DNA of 64,000 bases, from NCBI GenBank assembly GCA_964486335.1, contig CAZAMB010000010.1:62001-126000 (forward strand), given 5' to 3'. Both the position numbers and the translations under genes were made by a program. Source of the stretch: CAZAMB01 sp964486335 (GTDB lineage: Bacteria; Planctomycetota; Phycisphaerae; UBA1845). Positions 34,116-42,426 of this stretch are shown here, one piece after another (position 1 is the first letter of the stretch; each line of letters starts with the position of its first letter). The notes beneath the pieces are model-generated. The model saw nothing but the letters and a program-made list of their open reading frames with translations. It did not search any database and was not told where the DNA came from.

Positions 34116-36719
34116 ATGTCTGAAGCACCGCCCCTATCACCGGAATCTCCGGAATCGCCCGATTCACCGGAAAACATCGTCGAACATCGCCTTATCGAGG
34201 AGATGCAGGATTCGTACCTCACCTATTCGATGAGCGTCATCATGTCGCGGGCGCTGCCCGATGTACGCGACGGTCTCAAGCCGTCGCAGCGGCGCATCCT
34301 CGTGGCGATGAACGACCTCAACCTTGGTCCACGCGCTCAGACCAAAAAGTGCTCCAAGATCAGCGGCGATACGAGCGGCAATTACCATCCTCATGGTGAC
34401 GCAGTCATTTACCCGACGCTTGTTCGACTGGCCCAGCCGTGGAACATGCGACAGCCGCTCATCGAAGGTCAGGGCAACTTCGGTTCGATTGACGGCGATC
34501 CGCCCGCGGCCATGCGTTACACCGAAGCGCGGATGACGCAAGCGACGGTCCATATGCTGGCCGACCTCGAATATGAGACGGTCGATTTCATTCCCAATTA
34601 CGACAACTCGCGCGAGGAACCGACCGTCTTACCGGGAAAGTTTCCGAACTTGCTGGTCAACGGCGGAACGGGAATCGCGGTTGGCATGGCCACGAACATG
34701 CCGCCGCACAACGTGGGCGAGGTCTGTGACGCCCTGCTTGCATTCCTCGACAATCCCGAAATCAGCCTCGCGGATCTGATGCAGAAGATACCGGGTCCGG
34801 ATTTTCCCACGGGCGGGCAGATATGCGGGCGACGCGGAATTCTGGACGCCTTCAGCACGGGCCGGGGAAGCATCGTGATGCGCGGTCGATGCCATGTCGA
34901 GGAAGGCAAGACCGGCCGCAAGACGATCGTTATCGACGAGCTTCCCTACGGCGTGCTGCGCAGCTCGGTCACCGAAAAAATCGCCGCGGCCGTCAAGGGC
35001 GGCGACATCAAGGATGTTTCGGCCGTCAACGACGCCTCGGACCGCAAGCACGATGTTCGCATCGAAATCGATTTGAAGAAGGACGCCAACGAAGACGTCA
35101 TCATCAACCAGCTTTACCAGTACACGCCGCTTCAAACCGGCTTTCACATCATGAACATCGCGCTGGTTGATCGCCAGCCTCAGACGCTGACGCTCAAGCA
35201 ACTCCTTGGGCTTTTCATCGGTCATCGCAAGGACGTGATTCGGCGCCGGACGCAGTTCCTGTTGCGACGCGCGAAACAGCGCGCCCACCTGCTCGAAGGG
35301 TTGATCCTTGCGGTCGGCGATATCGACGCGATCATCGAACTCATCAAGAAGTCTCCCGATCCGAATGCAGCGCGTGCCGGCCTGATGGCTCGACCGCTGC
35401 GGCTGATCGAACACGCCACGCTTCACAAGCTGCTCCCAGCCGCGTTCGTCAATCGGTTTTCCAAGAACGACCAGCGGCTCACGGCGGTTCAAGCCAATGC
35501 GATTCTGGCGATGCAATTGCAGAAGCTGACCGGTCTGGAGATCGAAAAACTCGCCTCCGAATACGCGAGCCTCGTAGAGGAAATCGAGGGCTACGAAGAA
35601 CTGCTGCGCGATGAACGCCTGCTGCTCGACGTGATTCGTGAGGACATTCATGAGGTTAAGGAGGCCTTTAAGAACAAACGAAAGACCGAGATCGTCGAGG
35701 CCGTCGGCGAGTTCAAGATGGAAGAGCTCATTCCCGACGAACCGGTTGTCGTCACGATTTCCCGTGAGGGATACATCAAGCGGACCGACGTTGAAGAGTA
35801 CCGCAAGCAGGGTCGCGGCGGCAAAGGCGTTCGCGGCAGCGCGGCCAAGGAGGGCGACTTCCTTGAGCACCTGTTCGCTGCCTCCACGCACGATTACTTA
35901 CTCGTATTTACGGATCGCGGGCGGGTCTATTGGCTTCGCGTCTACGACATCCCCGTGATGAGCCGCACGTCGCGAGGTCGTTCGATCGCCAACATCCTTC
36001 AAATGCAGGAGAATGAATCACACCGTGCGATCCTGCCCGTCAAGGAGTTTGAGGAATCGTTTGTCTTCTTCGCCACGGCCAAAGGTACCGTCAAGAAGAC
36101 ACCGATCAGCGCCTACAGTCGGCCTCGCCCCAGCGGCATTATTGCCATTTCTCTCGACGCCGACGACACGCTGATCAATGTGGTCCGCACGACCGGCGAC
36201 AACGAAATCGCGCTCGGTTCGCGCGATGGAATGGCCATCCGTTTTCATGAGAACGACGTCCGCGCGATGGGCCGGAGCGCTCGCGGCGTTCGCGGCATGA
36301 ATCTCGCGACCGATGATTCGGTGGTGGCGCTGGTTGCCATCGATTCGGGAATGTCCGTGCTGACGGTTTGCGAAAACGGTTATGGCAAGCGCACGAGTAT
36401 CGACGAATACCGCAAGACGCGGCGAGGCGGCAAGGGCGTCATCAATATCAAGACGTCCGATCGCAACGGCAGTGTCGTCACTATTCTAGCGGTGGTGGAC
36501 GACGACGAACTCATGCTGATCACTGCCGCCGGAATGATGTTGCGGACGGACCTTTCGGCCGTTCGGGAGATTGGTCGCAACACACAGGGCGTGCGCCTGA
36601 TCAAGCTTGACGAGGGCGACAAGGTTGTGGCCGCTACGAAGATCGCGCGCGAAGACGAAAACGAAGCAACCGGATCCGAGCCGGCCGGTGATAACGAAAT
36701 GATGCCGGAAAAGTCGTAG
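34116..36719 (+). CDS. gyrA: DNA gyrase subunit A
   Basis: DNA-cleaving subunit of gyrase. 867 aa from ATG 34116; a TTG four codons upstream is the alternative. After a Ser-Pro-Glu repeat extension (about 8-20) comes the topoisomerase IV/gyrase A domain with catalytic tyrosine Y135 in AAMRYTE. The C-terminal beta-pinwheel carries two GyrA-box-like motifs, QGRGGKG near residue 566 and a second RRGGKG copy, supporting GyrA over ParC. At the positions equivalent to E. coli S83 and D87 the sequence has Ala and Pro (A96, P100). gyrB is not nearby. Confidence 0.95.
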   Translation: MSEAPPLSPESPESPDSPENIVEHRLIEEMQDSYLTYSMSVIMSRALPDVRDGLKPSQRRILVAMNDLNLGPRAQTKKCSKISGDTSGNYHPHGDAVIYPTLVRLAQPWNMRQPLIEGQGNFGSIDGDPPAAMRYTEARMTQATVHMLADLEYETVDFIPNYDNSREEPTVLPGKFPNLLVNGGTGIAVGMATNMPPHNVGEVCDALLAFLDNPEISLADLMQKIPGPDFPTGGQICGRRGILDAFSTGRGSIVMRGRCHVEEGKTGRKTIVIDELPYGVLRSSVTEKIAAAVKGGDIKDVSAVNDASDRKHDVRIEIDLKKDANEDVIINQLYQYTPLQTGFHIMNIALVDRQPQTLTLKQLLGLFIGHRKDVIRRRTQFLLRRAKQRAHLLEGLILAVGDIDAIIELIKKSPDPNAARAGLMARPLRLIEHATLHKLLPAAFVNRFSKNDQRLTAVQANAILAMQLQKLTGLEIEKLASEYASLVEEIEGYEELLRDERLLLDVIREDIHEVKEAFKNKRKTEIVEAVGEFKMEELIPDEPVVVTISREGYIKRTDVEEYRKQGRGGKGVRGSAAKEGDFLEHLFAASTHDYLLVFTDRGRVYWLRVYDIPVMSRTSRGRSIANILQMQENESHRAILPVKEFEESFVFFATAKGTVKKTPISAYSRPRPSGIIAISLDADDTLINVVRTTGDNEIALGSRDGMAIRFHENDVRAMGRSARGVRGMNLATDDSVVALVAIDSGMSVLTVCENGYGKRTSIDEYRKTRRGGKGVINIKTSDRNGSVVTILAVVDDDELMLITAAGMMLRTDLSAVREIGRNTQGVRLIKLDEGDKVVAATKIAREDENEATGSEPAGDNEMMPEKS

Positions 36720-36733
36720 CTCCGTGCATCAGT

Positions 36734-36756
36734 CGGCGGGTCGTCGTGACGCGCCG
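36734..36756. terminator. Hairpin between convergent gyrA and waaA
   Basis: CGGCG-G-GTC pairs with GAC-G-CGCCG around a 5-nt loop: eight base pairs with one G-G mismatch. It sits in the 38-nt gap between the two stop codons and is followed by TTTA on the plus strand. The T-tract is weak, so it could terminate gyrA inefficiently or act as a transcription roadblock for both genes. Confidence 0.45.
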
Positions 36757-36757
36757 T

Positions 36758-38074
36758 TTAACCTTTCGTGGCTTTGTTCAGCAATTGAATCAGTCTCTCA
36801 CACGTCCGAAGCGTCGCTCCTTGATTGGCAAGTACGACTTCCCGCGCGCGATTCCCCATCGCGGTCGCGAGTTGCCGATCGGCAAGGATGTCGCGAACCA
36901 CTGAAGCCAGTGAATGCGAAGAGTCTACTTCGCGGAGAGCGTCCTTTTCTCGGAGCTTTCGAACCGGCTGGTCAAAATTGTTCATGTGCGGTCCCACAAT
37001 GATCGGCTTGGCCAGTCCGGCGACTTCCATCGGATCGCTTCCTCCCATGGGAACGAGGCTTCGGCCGACGAACACAATCGTGGCAAGCGAATAGAACTTG
37101 CGAAGTTCCCCCATGGTATCGCCGAGGATGACCGATCCGGTCGTCCATGTCGCCGGCGTTTCTCCGTCAGGGCATCGGCTACGTCGAATGCATGTATACC
37201 CCGCGTGCTCGATCAACTTCGCGACGTCATCAAACCGCTCCGGCTTGCGCGGAATGATCGCCAATCGAGGGTGTTCACTGCCCGGTTTGAGCGAATTGCA
37301 TTCGAGAATCAAGCGAAATGCGTCGAGAATGACCGATTCTTCGCCAGGACCGGTGCTGCCGCAAACCCAGAGAGCCTTCAAGACGTCAAGCCCCAATGCA
37401 GCCGCCAATTCGTCCGAGCCGTCAACTCGATTTCCAATCAGCGTCGTATCCCATTTAAGCGACGATGTGACTTCCACGCTCTTCGGATTCACTCCCAGCC
37501 TCCGAAACCGGGAGGCGATCTCTTCGTCTTGCGCTCCCACCCAGGTCAGCCTTTCGAACATGCTTCGCGCCGCAAACCGCACCCGTGCGAGCCGTCGCGC
37601 GCTTCTATCGGTCAGACGTCCATTGACGACCACCACCGGGATGTCATGTTGTTCCGCCAAACGGACCAGGTTCGGCCAGACCTCCAGTTCAACCAGCACG
37701 ATCATTGACGGTCGAATGCGGTTCAAAGCCCGCTCAACGGCCCTACTGAAATCGAGAGGAAATCGAAAGACGTATTCCAAGCCATAGAGCTGAACGCCCC
37801 GCGCGAACCCCGTGTCCGTCGTGGAGGAGAATACCAGATCAAGGTCGGGGCACTGTTCGCGCAGGGCAGCGACCAGCCTTGGCGTAGCGTTCATCTCCCC
37901 CAGCGAAACTGCATGAACCCAGATTCGACGCCGCGACGAATCAAACTTCGGAACATGCCCGAAACGCTGGCGCCAGCCTCGACGGTTTTTGCCCTTGAAT
38001 ACAGCTTGATAAATGGCGACCGGTAGATACATCAGGCCGACCAGCAAATATACCGCGTCCGTAAGCCATCGCAT
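36758..38074 (-). CDS. waaA: 3-deoxy-D-manno-octulosonic acid transferase (Kdo transferase)
   Basis: Inner-membrane GT30 enzyme adding Kdo from CMP-Kdo to lipid A precursor. 438 aa, standard length. N-terminal membrane anchor (VYLLVGLMYLPVAIYQAV), then IWVHAVSLGEMNAT with the catalytic glutamate, LVFSSTTDTGFA, the acceptor-side LVELEVWPNL, and C-terminal GRSLVPMGGSDPMEVAGLAKP for nucleotide-sugar binding. It shows the organism makes Kdo-containing lipopolysaccharide. The ATG lacks a ribosome binding site and has a -10-like element 8 nt upstream. Confidence 0.95.
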   Translation of the reverse strand: MRWLTDAVYLLVGLMYLPVAIYQAVFKGKNRRGWRQRFGHVPKFDSSRRRIWVHAVSLGEMNATPRLVAALREQCPDLDLVFSSTTDTGFARGVQLYGLEYVFRFPLDFSRAVERALNRIRPSMIVLVELEVWPNLVRLAEQHDIPVVVVNGRLTDRSARRLARVRFAARSMFERLTWVGAQDEEIASRFRRLGVNPKSVEVTSSLKWDTTLIGNRVDGSDELAAALGLDVLKALWVCGSTGPGEESVILDAFRLILECNSLKPGSEHPRLAIIPRKPERFDDVAKLIEHAGYTCIRRSRCPDGETPATWTTGSVILGDTMGELRKFYSLATIVFVGRSLVPMGGSDPMEVAGLAKPIIVGPHMNNFDQPVRKLREKDALREVDSSHSLASVVRDILADRQLATAMGNRAREVVLANQGATLRTCERLIQLLNKATKG

Positions 38075-38082
38075 GGTCCGGC

Positions 38083-38111
38083 ATCGTAGAATCGACCGGG
38101 AATTGGAGCAA
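38083..38111 (-). promoter_or_regulatory. Putative waaA promoter, leaderless type
   Basis: Minus strand: TTGCTC (38106-38111), 17-nt spacer, TACGAT (38083-38088), 8 nt before the ATG at 38074. The pair fits the 48-bp gap after the upstream gene. Confidence 0.4.
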
Positions 38112-38122
38112 ACTCCGGTCCA

Positions 38123-39049
38123 TTACCATCGCCATGCGAATCCGACGCCGGCAAAAAAGTCGTCGGCTTCCTCGTTGAGTCCGGCCCCGACCCGGCCGTC
38201 GATTTGAAAATTGTCCGACACAAGATAGGTCAGACCGCCGTTGACGCTGTGTGCGCAATCGGCGTCCTCAGAGTTGGGATAAAATCCGAAGTACTCAACA
38301 TAGGTTCCCCACCGCTCAGAGAGTGCAACGGCCAGACTCAACGATGCCGCCGATTGAAAAAAACGGCCATCCCCTTCGGTCGGCCAAAGAAAGTTTATGT
38401 TGCCCGCCAGCGCCATTCGCTCGCTTAGATCATAAGCCCACAAAAGCTTTACCGCCGGATCGGTGTCGCCAGAGCCGAAGCCGACGCTGCCCGATTGAGC
38501 CGTGAGCTCCACGATCACGCCGAAATTTGGCACCCAGCCCTTCTGCTCTACGAACTTGTACTTGAAGCCCACGCTGATGTCGTTTGCACCTTGCGACCAA
38601 TCCTCAACAATGACGCGATCGCCGTCATCATCCTCCGTTTCATATCGCTCCTCGGTCCACGCGTAGCCAGACCAACCCAGCCTCAATTCGAGACGGTCTA
38701 CCAAGCCAATTCGAACCAGAAGTTCGGGTGCCCCGTGGTCGCGGGTTCGTCGATCCCCTTCCCGGTCATACGTATACGTATAGCCCGCCTCAAGCTGCAA
38801 ATGCCCGCGGGGCACTGCGTCGGTGCTTTCTGTGAAATCGGGACGATCCGTCACAATCGAATCGTCCAGATCCGCGGCGCCAAGTCCGAAGAGTGACGAG
38901 AATCCGGCCTCTTGGCGCGACTCGCGCCTTTGCTCCGTTGACTCCGCACTCACTTTAGAAAGGAAACCGCCGGTCAGCAGAATCAGAAAGGCGGTCATAT
39001 GCCCGATCTGTTTTCCGCCGCCGAAAACCGACTCATTATCGCAACGCAT
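38123..39049 (-). CDS. Predicted outer-membrane beta-barrel (Phenol_MetA_deg-like)
   Basis: 308 aa with a signal peptide (hydrophobic TAFLILLTGGFL, cleavage near VSAES). The mature region matches the transporter-like family named after phenol degradation MetA: VTDRPDFTEST near the N-terminus, LQLEAGYTYTYDR, repeated amphipathic strands and a C-terminal aromatic residue (FAWRW). Members are outer-membrane barrels of unknown cargo, common in environmental bacteria. A sigma-70-like promoter lies upstream, and the waaA gene follows after 48 nt, though waaA seems to have its own promoter. Confidence 0.8.
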   Translation of the reverse strand: MRCDNESVFGGGKQIGHMTAFLILLTGGFLSKVSAESTEQRRESRQEAGFSSLFGLGAADLDDSIVTDRPDFTESTDAVPRGHLQLEAGYTYTYDREGDRRTRDHGAPELLVRIGLVDRLELRLGWSGYAWTEERYETEDDDGDRVIVEDWSQGANDISVGFKYKFVEQKGWVPNFGVIVELTAQSGSVGFGSGDTDPAVKLLWAYDLSERMALAGNINFLWPTEGDGRFFQSAASLSLAVALSERWGTYVEYFGFYPNSEDADCAHSVNGGLTYLVSDNFQIDGRVGAGLNEEADDFFAGVGFAWRW

Positions 39050-39092
39050 AACTCTGCATCCTAATCACTAAAATTGTCTAGACTAACTCATA

Positions 39093-39120
39093 ATTATGGC
39101 ACTTTTAACTCCAATTTCAA
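39093..39120 (-). promoter_or_regulatory. Putative promoter of outer-membrane barrel gene
   Basis: Minus strand: TTGAAA (39115-39120), 16-nt spacer, CATAAT (39093-39098), in an AT-rich divergent gap. The leader would be about 37 nt. Confidence 0.5.
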
Positions 39121-39184
39121 TAATAGCAAGTCCTTCCGTGAAGTCCTTTGGGTTTCGAGTTTTCCGCGGATCGACGGTAGAGTC

Positions 39185-40432
39185 ATGGAGATGACGAAAA
39201 CCAGCGCCAAGTTTGTGCTCCCCTATCTGACCGCCGAGGTCCGGGGAGTCGGGGGGGCGATCAAGCAGTTCGACGAAGACTTCGTCGTTGAGGAAATACC
39301 TCGCTACCAGCCCAACGGCACCGGAACACACGTTTACTTTTTCATCGAGAAGCGTGGCCTGCCCACGCTCGCCGCGATTCAGCACATCGCCCGCGCGCTG
39401 GGTCGCCAGCCGCGCGACATCGGCTACGCGGGCATGAAGGACGCTCATGGCGTCACGCGTCAGATGCTCAGCGTCGAGCACATCGACCCTTCTCGTGTCG
39501 AGTCACTGTCCCTTGCACGCATCAAGGTGCTTTGGATCAGCAGACATGCGAACAAATTGAAGCTCGGTCACCTCGCCGGCAACCGATTCGACATCAAAGT
39601 ACGCGAAACGATGGACGCTCCACTGGCGGCGGCTTCCGCCATCGTGAAAACGCTCGAACGACGCGGCGTACCCAACTACTTCGGACCACAACGATTCGGG
39701 GCGCGCGGCGACAATGCCCTGATCGGTGCGGCCGTCCTACGAGACGACTATGACGAGGCCATCGGTCTGATGCTCGGACGGCCCGGCCCGCTGGACCGAG
39801 GCGACGCGTTGAAGGCGCGCGAACTGTTTGAGCGCGGCGATTATGGTGCTGCTGCCGACGCCTGGCCGCGAGGAACGTTTTCCCAGCAATCCCGCATGTG
39901 TCGCGCCATGCTCAACAACGGCGGCAACACAAGAAAAACCTGGAAGGCCGTCGATCATACACTACGCAAGTTGTATCTCTCGGCTTTTCAAAGTGAGTTG
40001 TTCAACCAGGTACTTGCCCGTCGCATTGAATCGAACCTGTTTGATCGGCTGTTGGTTGGAGATATCGCCTATAAGCACGCCAATGGGGCGTGCTTTCTAG
40101 TCGAGGACGCCGAAGTCGAACAGGCTCGTTGCGAGTCGCTCGATATTTCGCCGACCGGTCCGTTGTTTGGACGCCGGATGACCGAAGCAACGGGCGAACC
40201 GGGGACGGTGGAAGAAGAGATTTTCGTGTCGTCGGGACTCGATCGAGATTCACTGGCGGGTCGCGACAGCGGCCGATTGGACGGATCCCGACGTCCCATG
40301 CGCGTTCCGGTCGGCCACGCCGAAGTAGCGGCGAATGAGGACCAGCGCGGGCCCTATTTACGGCTGCAATTTTCACTTCCGGCGGGCGCGTACGCTACCA
40401 GCGTATTGCGAGAAGTCTGCAAGGCGGATTGA
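39185..40432 (+). CDS. truD: tRNA pseudouridine synthase D
   Basis: Converts uridine 13 of tRNA to pseudouridine. 415 aa from ATG 39185, where the protein becomes family-like; the open frame extends 37 residues further but that part covers the divergent promoter. The catalytic aspartate lies in GYAGMKDAHGVTRQ. Other family blocks: IKQFDEDFVVEEIP, FFIEKRG, LGHLAGNRFDI, VPNYFGPQRFG and the C-terminal GAYATSVLREV. GGTAGAG upstream is a modest ribosome binding site. It converges on ribD with a 34-nt gap. Confidence 0.95.
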   Translation: MEMTKTSAKFVLPYLTAEVRGVGGAIKQFDEDFVVEEIPRYQPNGTGTHVYFFIEKRGLPTLAAIQHIARALGRQPRDIGYAGMKDAHGVTRQMLSVEHIDPSRVESLSLARIKVLWISRHANKLKLGHLAGNRFDIKVRETMDAPLAAASAIVKTLERRGVPNYFGPQRFGARGDNALIGAAVLRDDYDEAIGLMLGRPGPLDRGDALKARELFERGDYGAAADAWPRGTFSQQSRMCRAMLNNGGNTRKTWKAVDHTLRKLYLSAFQSELFNQVLARRIESNLFDRLLVGDIAYKHANGACFLVEDAEVEQARCESLDISPTGPLFGRRMTEATGEPGTVEEEIFVSSGLDRDSLAGRDSGRLDGSRRPMRVPVGHAEVAANEDQRGPYLRLQFSLPAGAYATSVLREVCKAD

Positions 40433-40472
40433 GCGTAGATGCGTTCCAACCCACCGGACCTATCGCTCAATC
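40427..40472. repeat. Inverted repeat covering both truD and ribD stop codons
   Basis: GATTGAGCG (40427-40435) is repeated inverted as CGCTCAATC (40464-40472), nine perfect pairs around a 28-nt loop. Each arm contains the TGA of one of the two convergent genes. It could form a symmetric bidirectional terminator, although no T-tract follows. Confidence 0.4.
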
Positions 40473-41666
40473 AATCCGGAAGGGTTTGTCGAAAAGGGCG
40501 TTTGCCTGAGGACCGCCATCAAAACGAAGAATACGCAAGGTGTCGGAACCGGATCGCACGGTTCTTACGTTGCTTGGCTCAGGAACGCTGACGGCGTATT
40601 GAGTGGGCACGGTTGTCAATCGACTGCTGCGGCCGGCTGACGCGTACGCTTTCCGAGATCGATAGATGTGTGCTTCGTCGACCAATCGTGCCGAAAGCAC
40701 CGCATTGAGCAGAGTTGGGCCGCCCTCAACAAGGAGGTTCGTGGCGTCCTGAAAAACGTCTGAATGAAGCACGTCCATCAAAGGAAGCCGACCTCGCCGC
40801 AAACGGAATCCGATCACATCGACTCCATGTTCTTTCAGTTGACCGGCCTTGCGGCTCCGTGCCGCCGTCACAGAGGTGAAGACAACCGTTGCAAACCGAT
40901 CCGCCGATCGAACGAGTTGACAGGTCCGGGGAACCCGTAAACGTGAATCCAGTACGACGCGCATGGCCACGCGGCGCATGGGAACGTCTCGCGCCGTTAG
41001 CATTGGATCGTCGGCCAAGATCGTGTTCACGCCCACTATGATGGCATCAACGCGTGCCCGCAGACGGTGTACACGACGGCGCGACGCGGGGCACGAAATC
41101 CACTTTGATTTGCCAGGAGGAGATACCAGGGATCCGTCGGCCGTCTCGGCCCATTTGGCGATAACATAGGGCCGATGGCACCGGCACCGCGTTGCGAACG
41201 GCGCCAGCAATCTTCGAGCCCGGTCCTTCAGTATTCCCACGTCCACACGCAAACCGGCGCGCCTCAAGGCGCGAATGCCTTTTCCGCTGACGAGCGGATT
41301 TGGGTCTATGAATGGAATGACAACGCGGGAGATTCCGGCCGCGATCAACGCCTGCGTACATGGCGGCGTTTTTCCGAAATGATGGCAAGGTTCGAGGGTC
41401 ACGTAGGCGGTTGCGCCGCGCGGCGCGGCGGAGCAGGCCTGCAAAGCTTCAATCTCCGCGTGATTGCCTCCGAATCGGCGATGCCACCCCTCACCCAGAA
41501 TGCGCTCACCGGCTGCGATTACACAACCCACCATTGGATTGGGTTCCACAAGGCCCTCGCCGCGGCGGGCCAGCGAAAGGGCTCGCTCGACCATTTGAAC
41601 ATCGTGCGTTAACTCCGGTTGCATGACTTGTACGGACAAACGCCGGATCCTAGATGAGTCCGACAC
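40467..41666 (-). CDS. ribD: Bifunctional riboflavin deaminase/reductase RibD
   Basis: Second and third steps of riboflavin synthesis from GTP. 399 aa. The N-terminal deaminase domain has zinc motifs HAEIEAL and EPCHHFGKTPPC; the C-terminal reductase domain has ADDPMLTARDVPMRR, VVLDSRLRVP and VEGGPTLLNA. GTG start at 41666, 5 nt after the lspA stop with GGGG upstream; ATG 41624 is also possible and gives a more typical N-terminus. Third gene of the dksA-like-lspA-ribD unit. No other rib gene is in the window. Confidence 0.95.
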   Translation of the reverse strand: MSDSSRIRRLSVQVMQPELTHDVQMVERALSLARRGEGLVEPNPMVGCVIAAGERILGEGWHRRFGGNHAEIEALQACSAAPRGATAYVTLEPCHHFGKTPPCTQALIAAGISRVVIPFIDPNPLVSGKGIRALRRAGLRVDVGILKDRARRLLAPFATRCRCHRPYVIAKWAETADGSLVSPPGKSKWISCPASRRRVHRLRARVDAIIVGVNTILADDPMLTARDVPMRRVAMRVVLDSRLRVPRTCQLVRSADRFATVVFTSVTAARSRKAGQLKEHGVDVIGFRLRRGRLPLMDVLHSDVFQDATNLLVEGGPTLLNAVLSARLVDEAHIYRSRKAYASAGRSSRLTTVPTQYAVSVPEPSNVRTVRSGSDTLRILRFDGGPQANALFDKPFRID

Positions 41667-41671
41667 CTGAG

Positions 41672-42421
41672 TTACCCCGGCGGGACCGATTCCGTTCGAC
41701 GTTCAAACAGACTTGTGAGCAACAACAAAATGACACCGCAAACGAGCGCTGCATCGGCAACATTGAAAATCCAGGGCCAGACTTCTCGTTGTGCGAGGCT
41801 GGAAAAAGACGCCGGAAAACGAGGAACAAACTTGATGAAGTCACGAACCACGCCTTGATGTCGGATTTCAACCTCTGACCGTCTGAAGACTTGCGGGTGC
41901 GTTCCCTCCGGCCAATCGCCGATTCGAATCGAATCGTCTGATTCGTCAACGATTCGACCAATGACGGACATGGTTCTTCCCAGTTTGGCGTCTTGGACGC
42001 GAACGACATCGGCCTTCATGAAGGCGCGATCATACATATTGCCCACGGCACCCGAAAGAACCATCGCCAATGCAACGTGCAACAATCGTTGGTTTGCCGA
42101 GCTATTGACAAACAGGTACAGGACAAACCCAAGGGCAAACATGGACGCAAGAATAAAAGCGCTTGCGTATCCCGAAAATGACCCGAATACCGCCCCGTCG
42201 TTCAATGATCGCCGGAAATCAAGCAGGCCGGGAACAATCGACCGAACTTCGTCCGGGGCCAGATTCTGGAAGACCCACGACTTGGACCATAAATCCAAGA
42301 ACAGCAGCATGGCTGCTGGAATCCAGAATCGCAAATGGGAATTGCGATCGAATCGCGCTGACGCGGTTGGCACCGCCTGAGCCGCAACGTGAGGAGAATT
42401 GCTTGGTGACATGTGGGGCAT
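41672..42421 (-). CDS. lspA: Lipoprotein signal peptidase (signal peptidase II) with enlarged loop
   Basis: Inner-membrane aspartyl protease that removes lipoprotein signal peptides. 249 aa, against about 165 in E. coli. Four membrane segments. Catalytic residues: D131 in SGAVGNMYDR and D223 in FNVADAAL. In E. coli the two are 27 residues apart; here they are 92 apart, the difference being a hydrophilic insertion (about residues 134-195, including DAKLGRTMSVIGRIVD) before the conserved VRDFIKF strand. The N-terminus also carries about 25 extra residues. It follows the dksA-like gene by 5 nt and precedes ribD by 5 nt. Confidence 0.92.
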   Translation of the reverse strand: MPHMSPSNSPHVAAQAVPTASARFDRNSHLRFWIPAAMLLFLDLWSKSWVFQNLAPDEVRSIVPGLLDFRRSLNDGAVFGSFSGYASAFILASMFALGFVLYLFVNSSANQRLLHVALAMVLSGAVGNMYDRAFMKADVVRVQDAKLGRTMSVIGRIVDESDDSIRIGDWPEGTHPQVFRRSEVEIRHQGVVRDFIKFVPRFPASFSSLAQREVWPWIFNVADAALVCGVILLLLTSLFERRTESVPPG

Positions 42422-42426
42422 CCGCG

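Noticed and set aside
34629..35891. 420-codon open frame on the minus strand
   Set aside because: Antisense to gyrA; no recognisable domain.
39076..39083. GTCTAGAC palindrome downstream of the outer-membrane barrel promoter
   Set aside because: Eight-base palindromes occur hundreds of times in 64 kb by chance; no second copy or flanking symmetry supports an operator.
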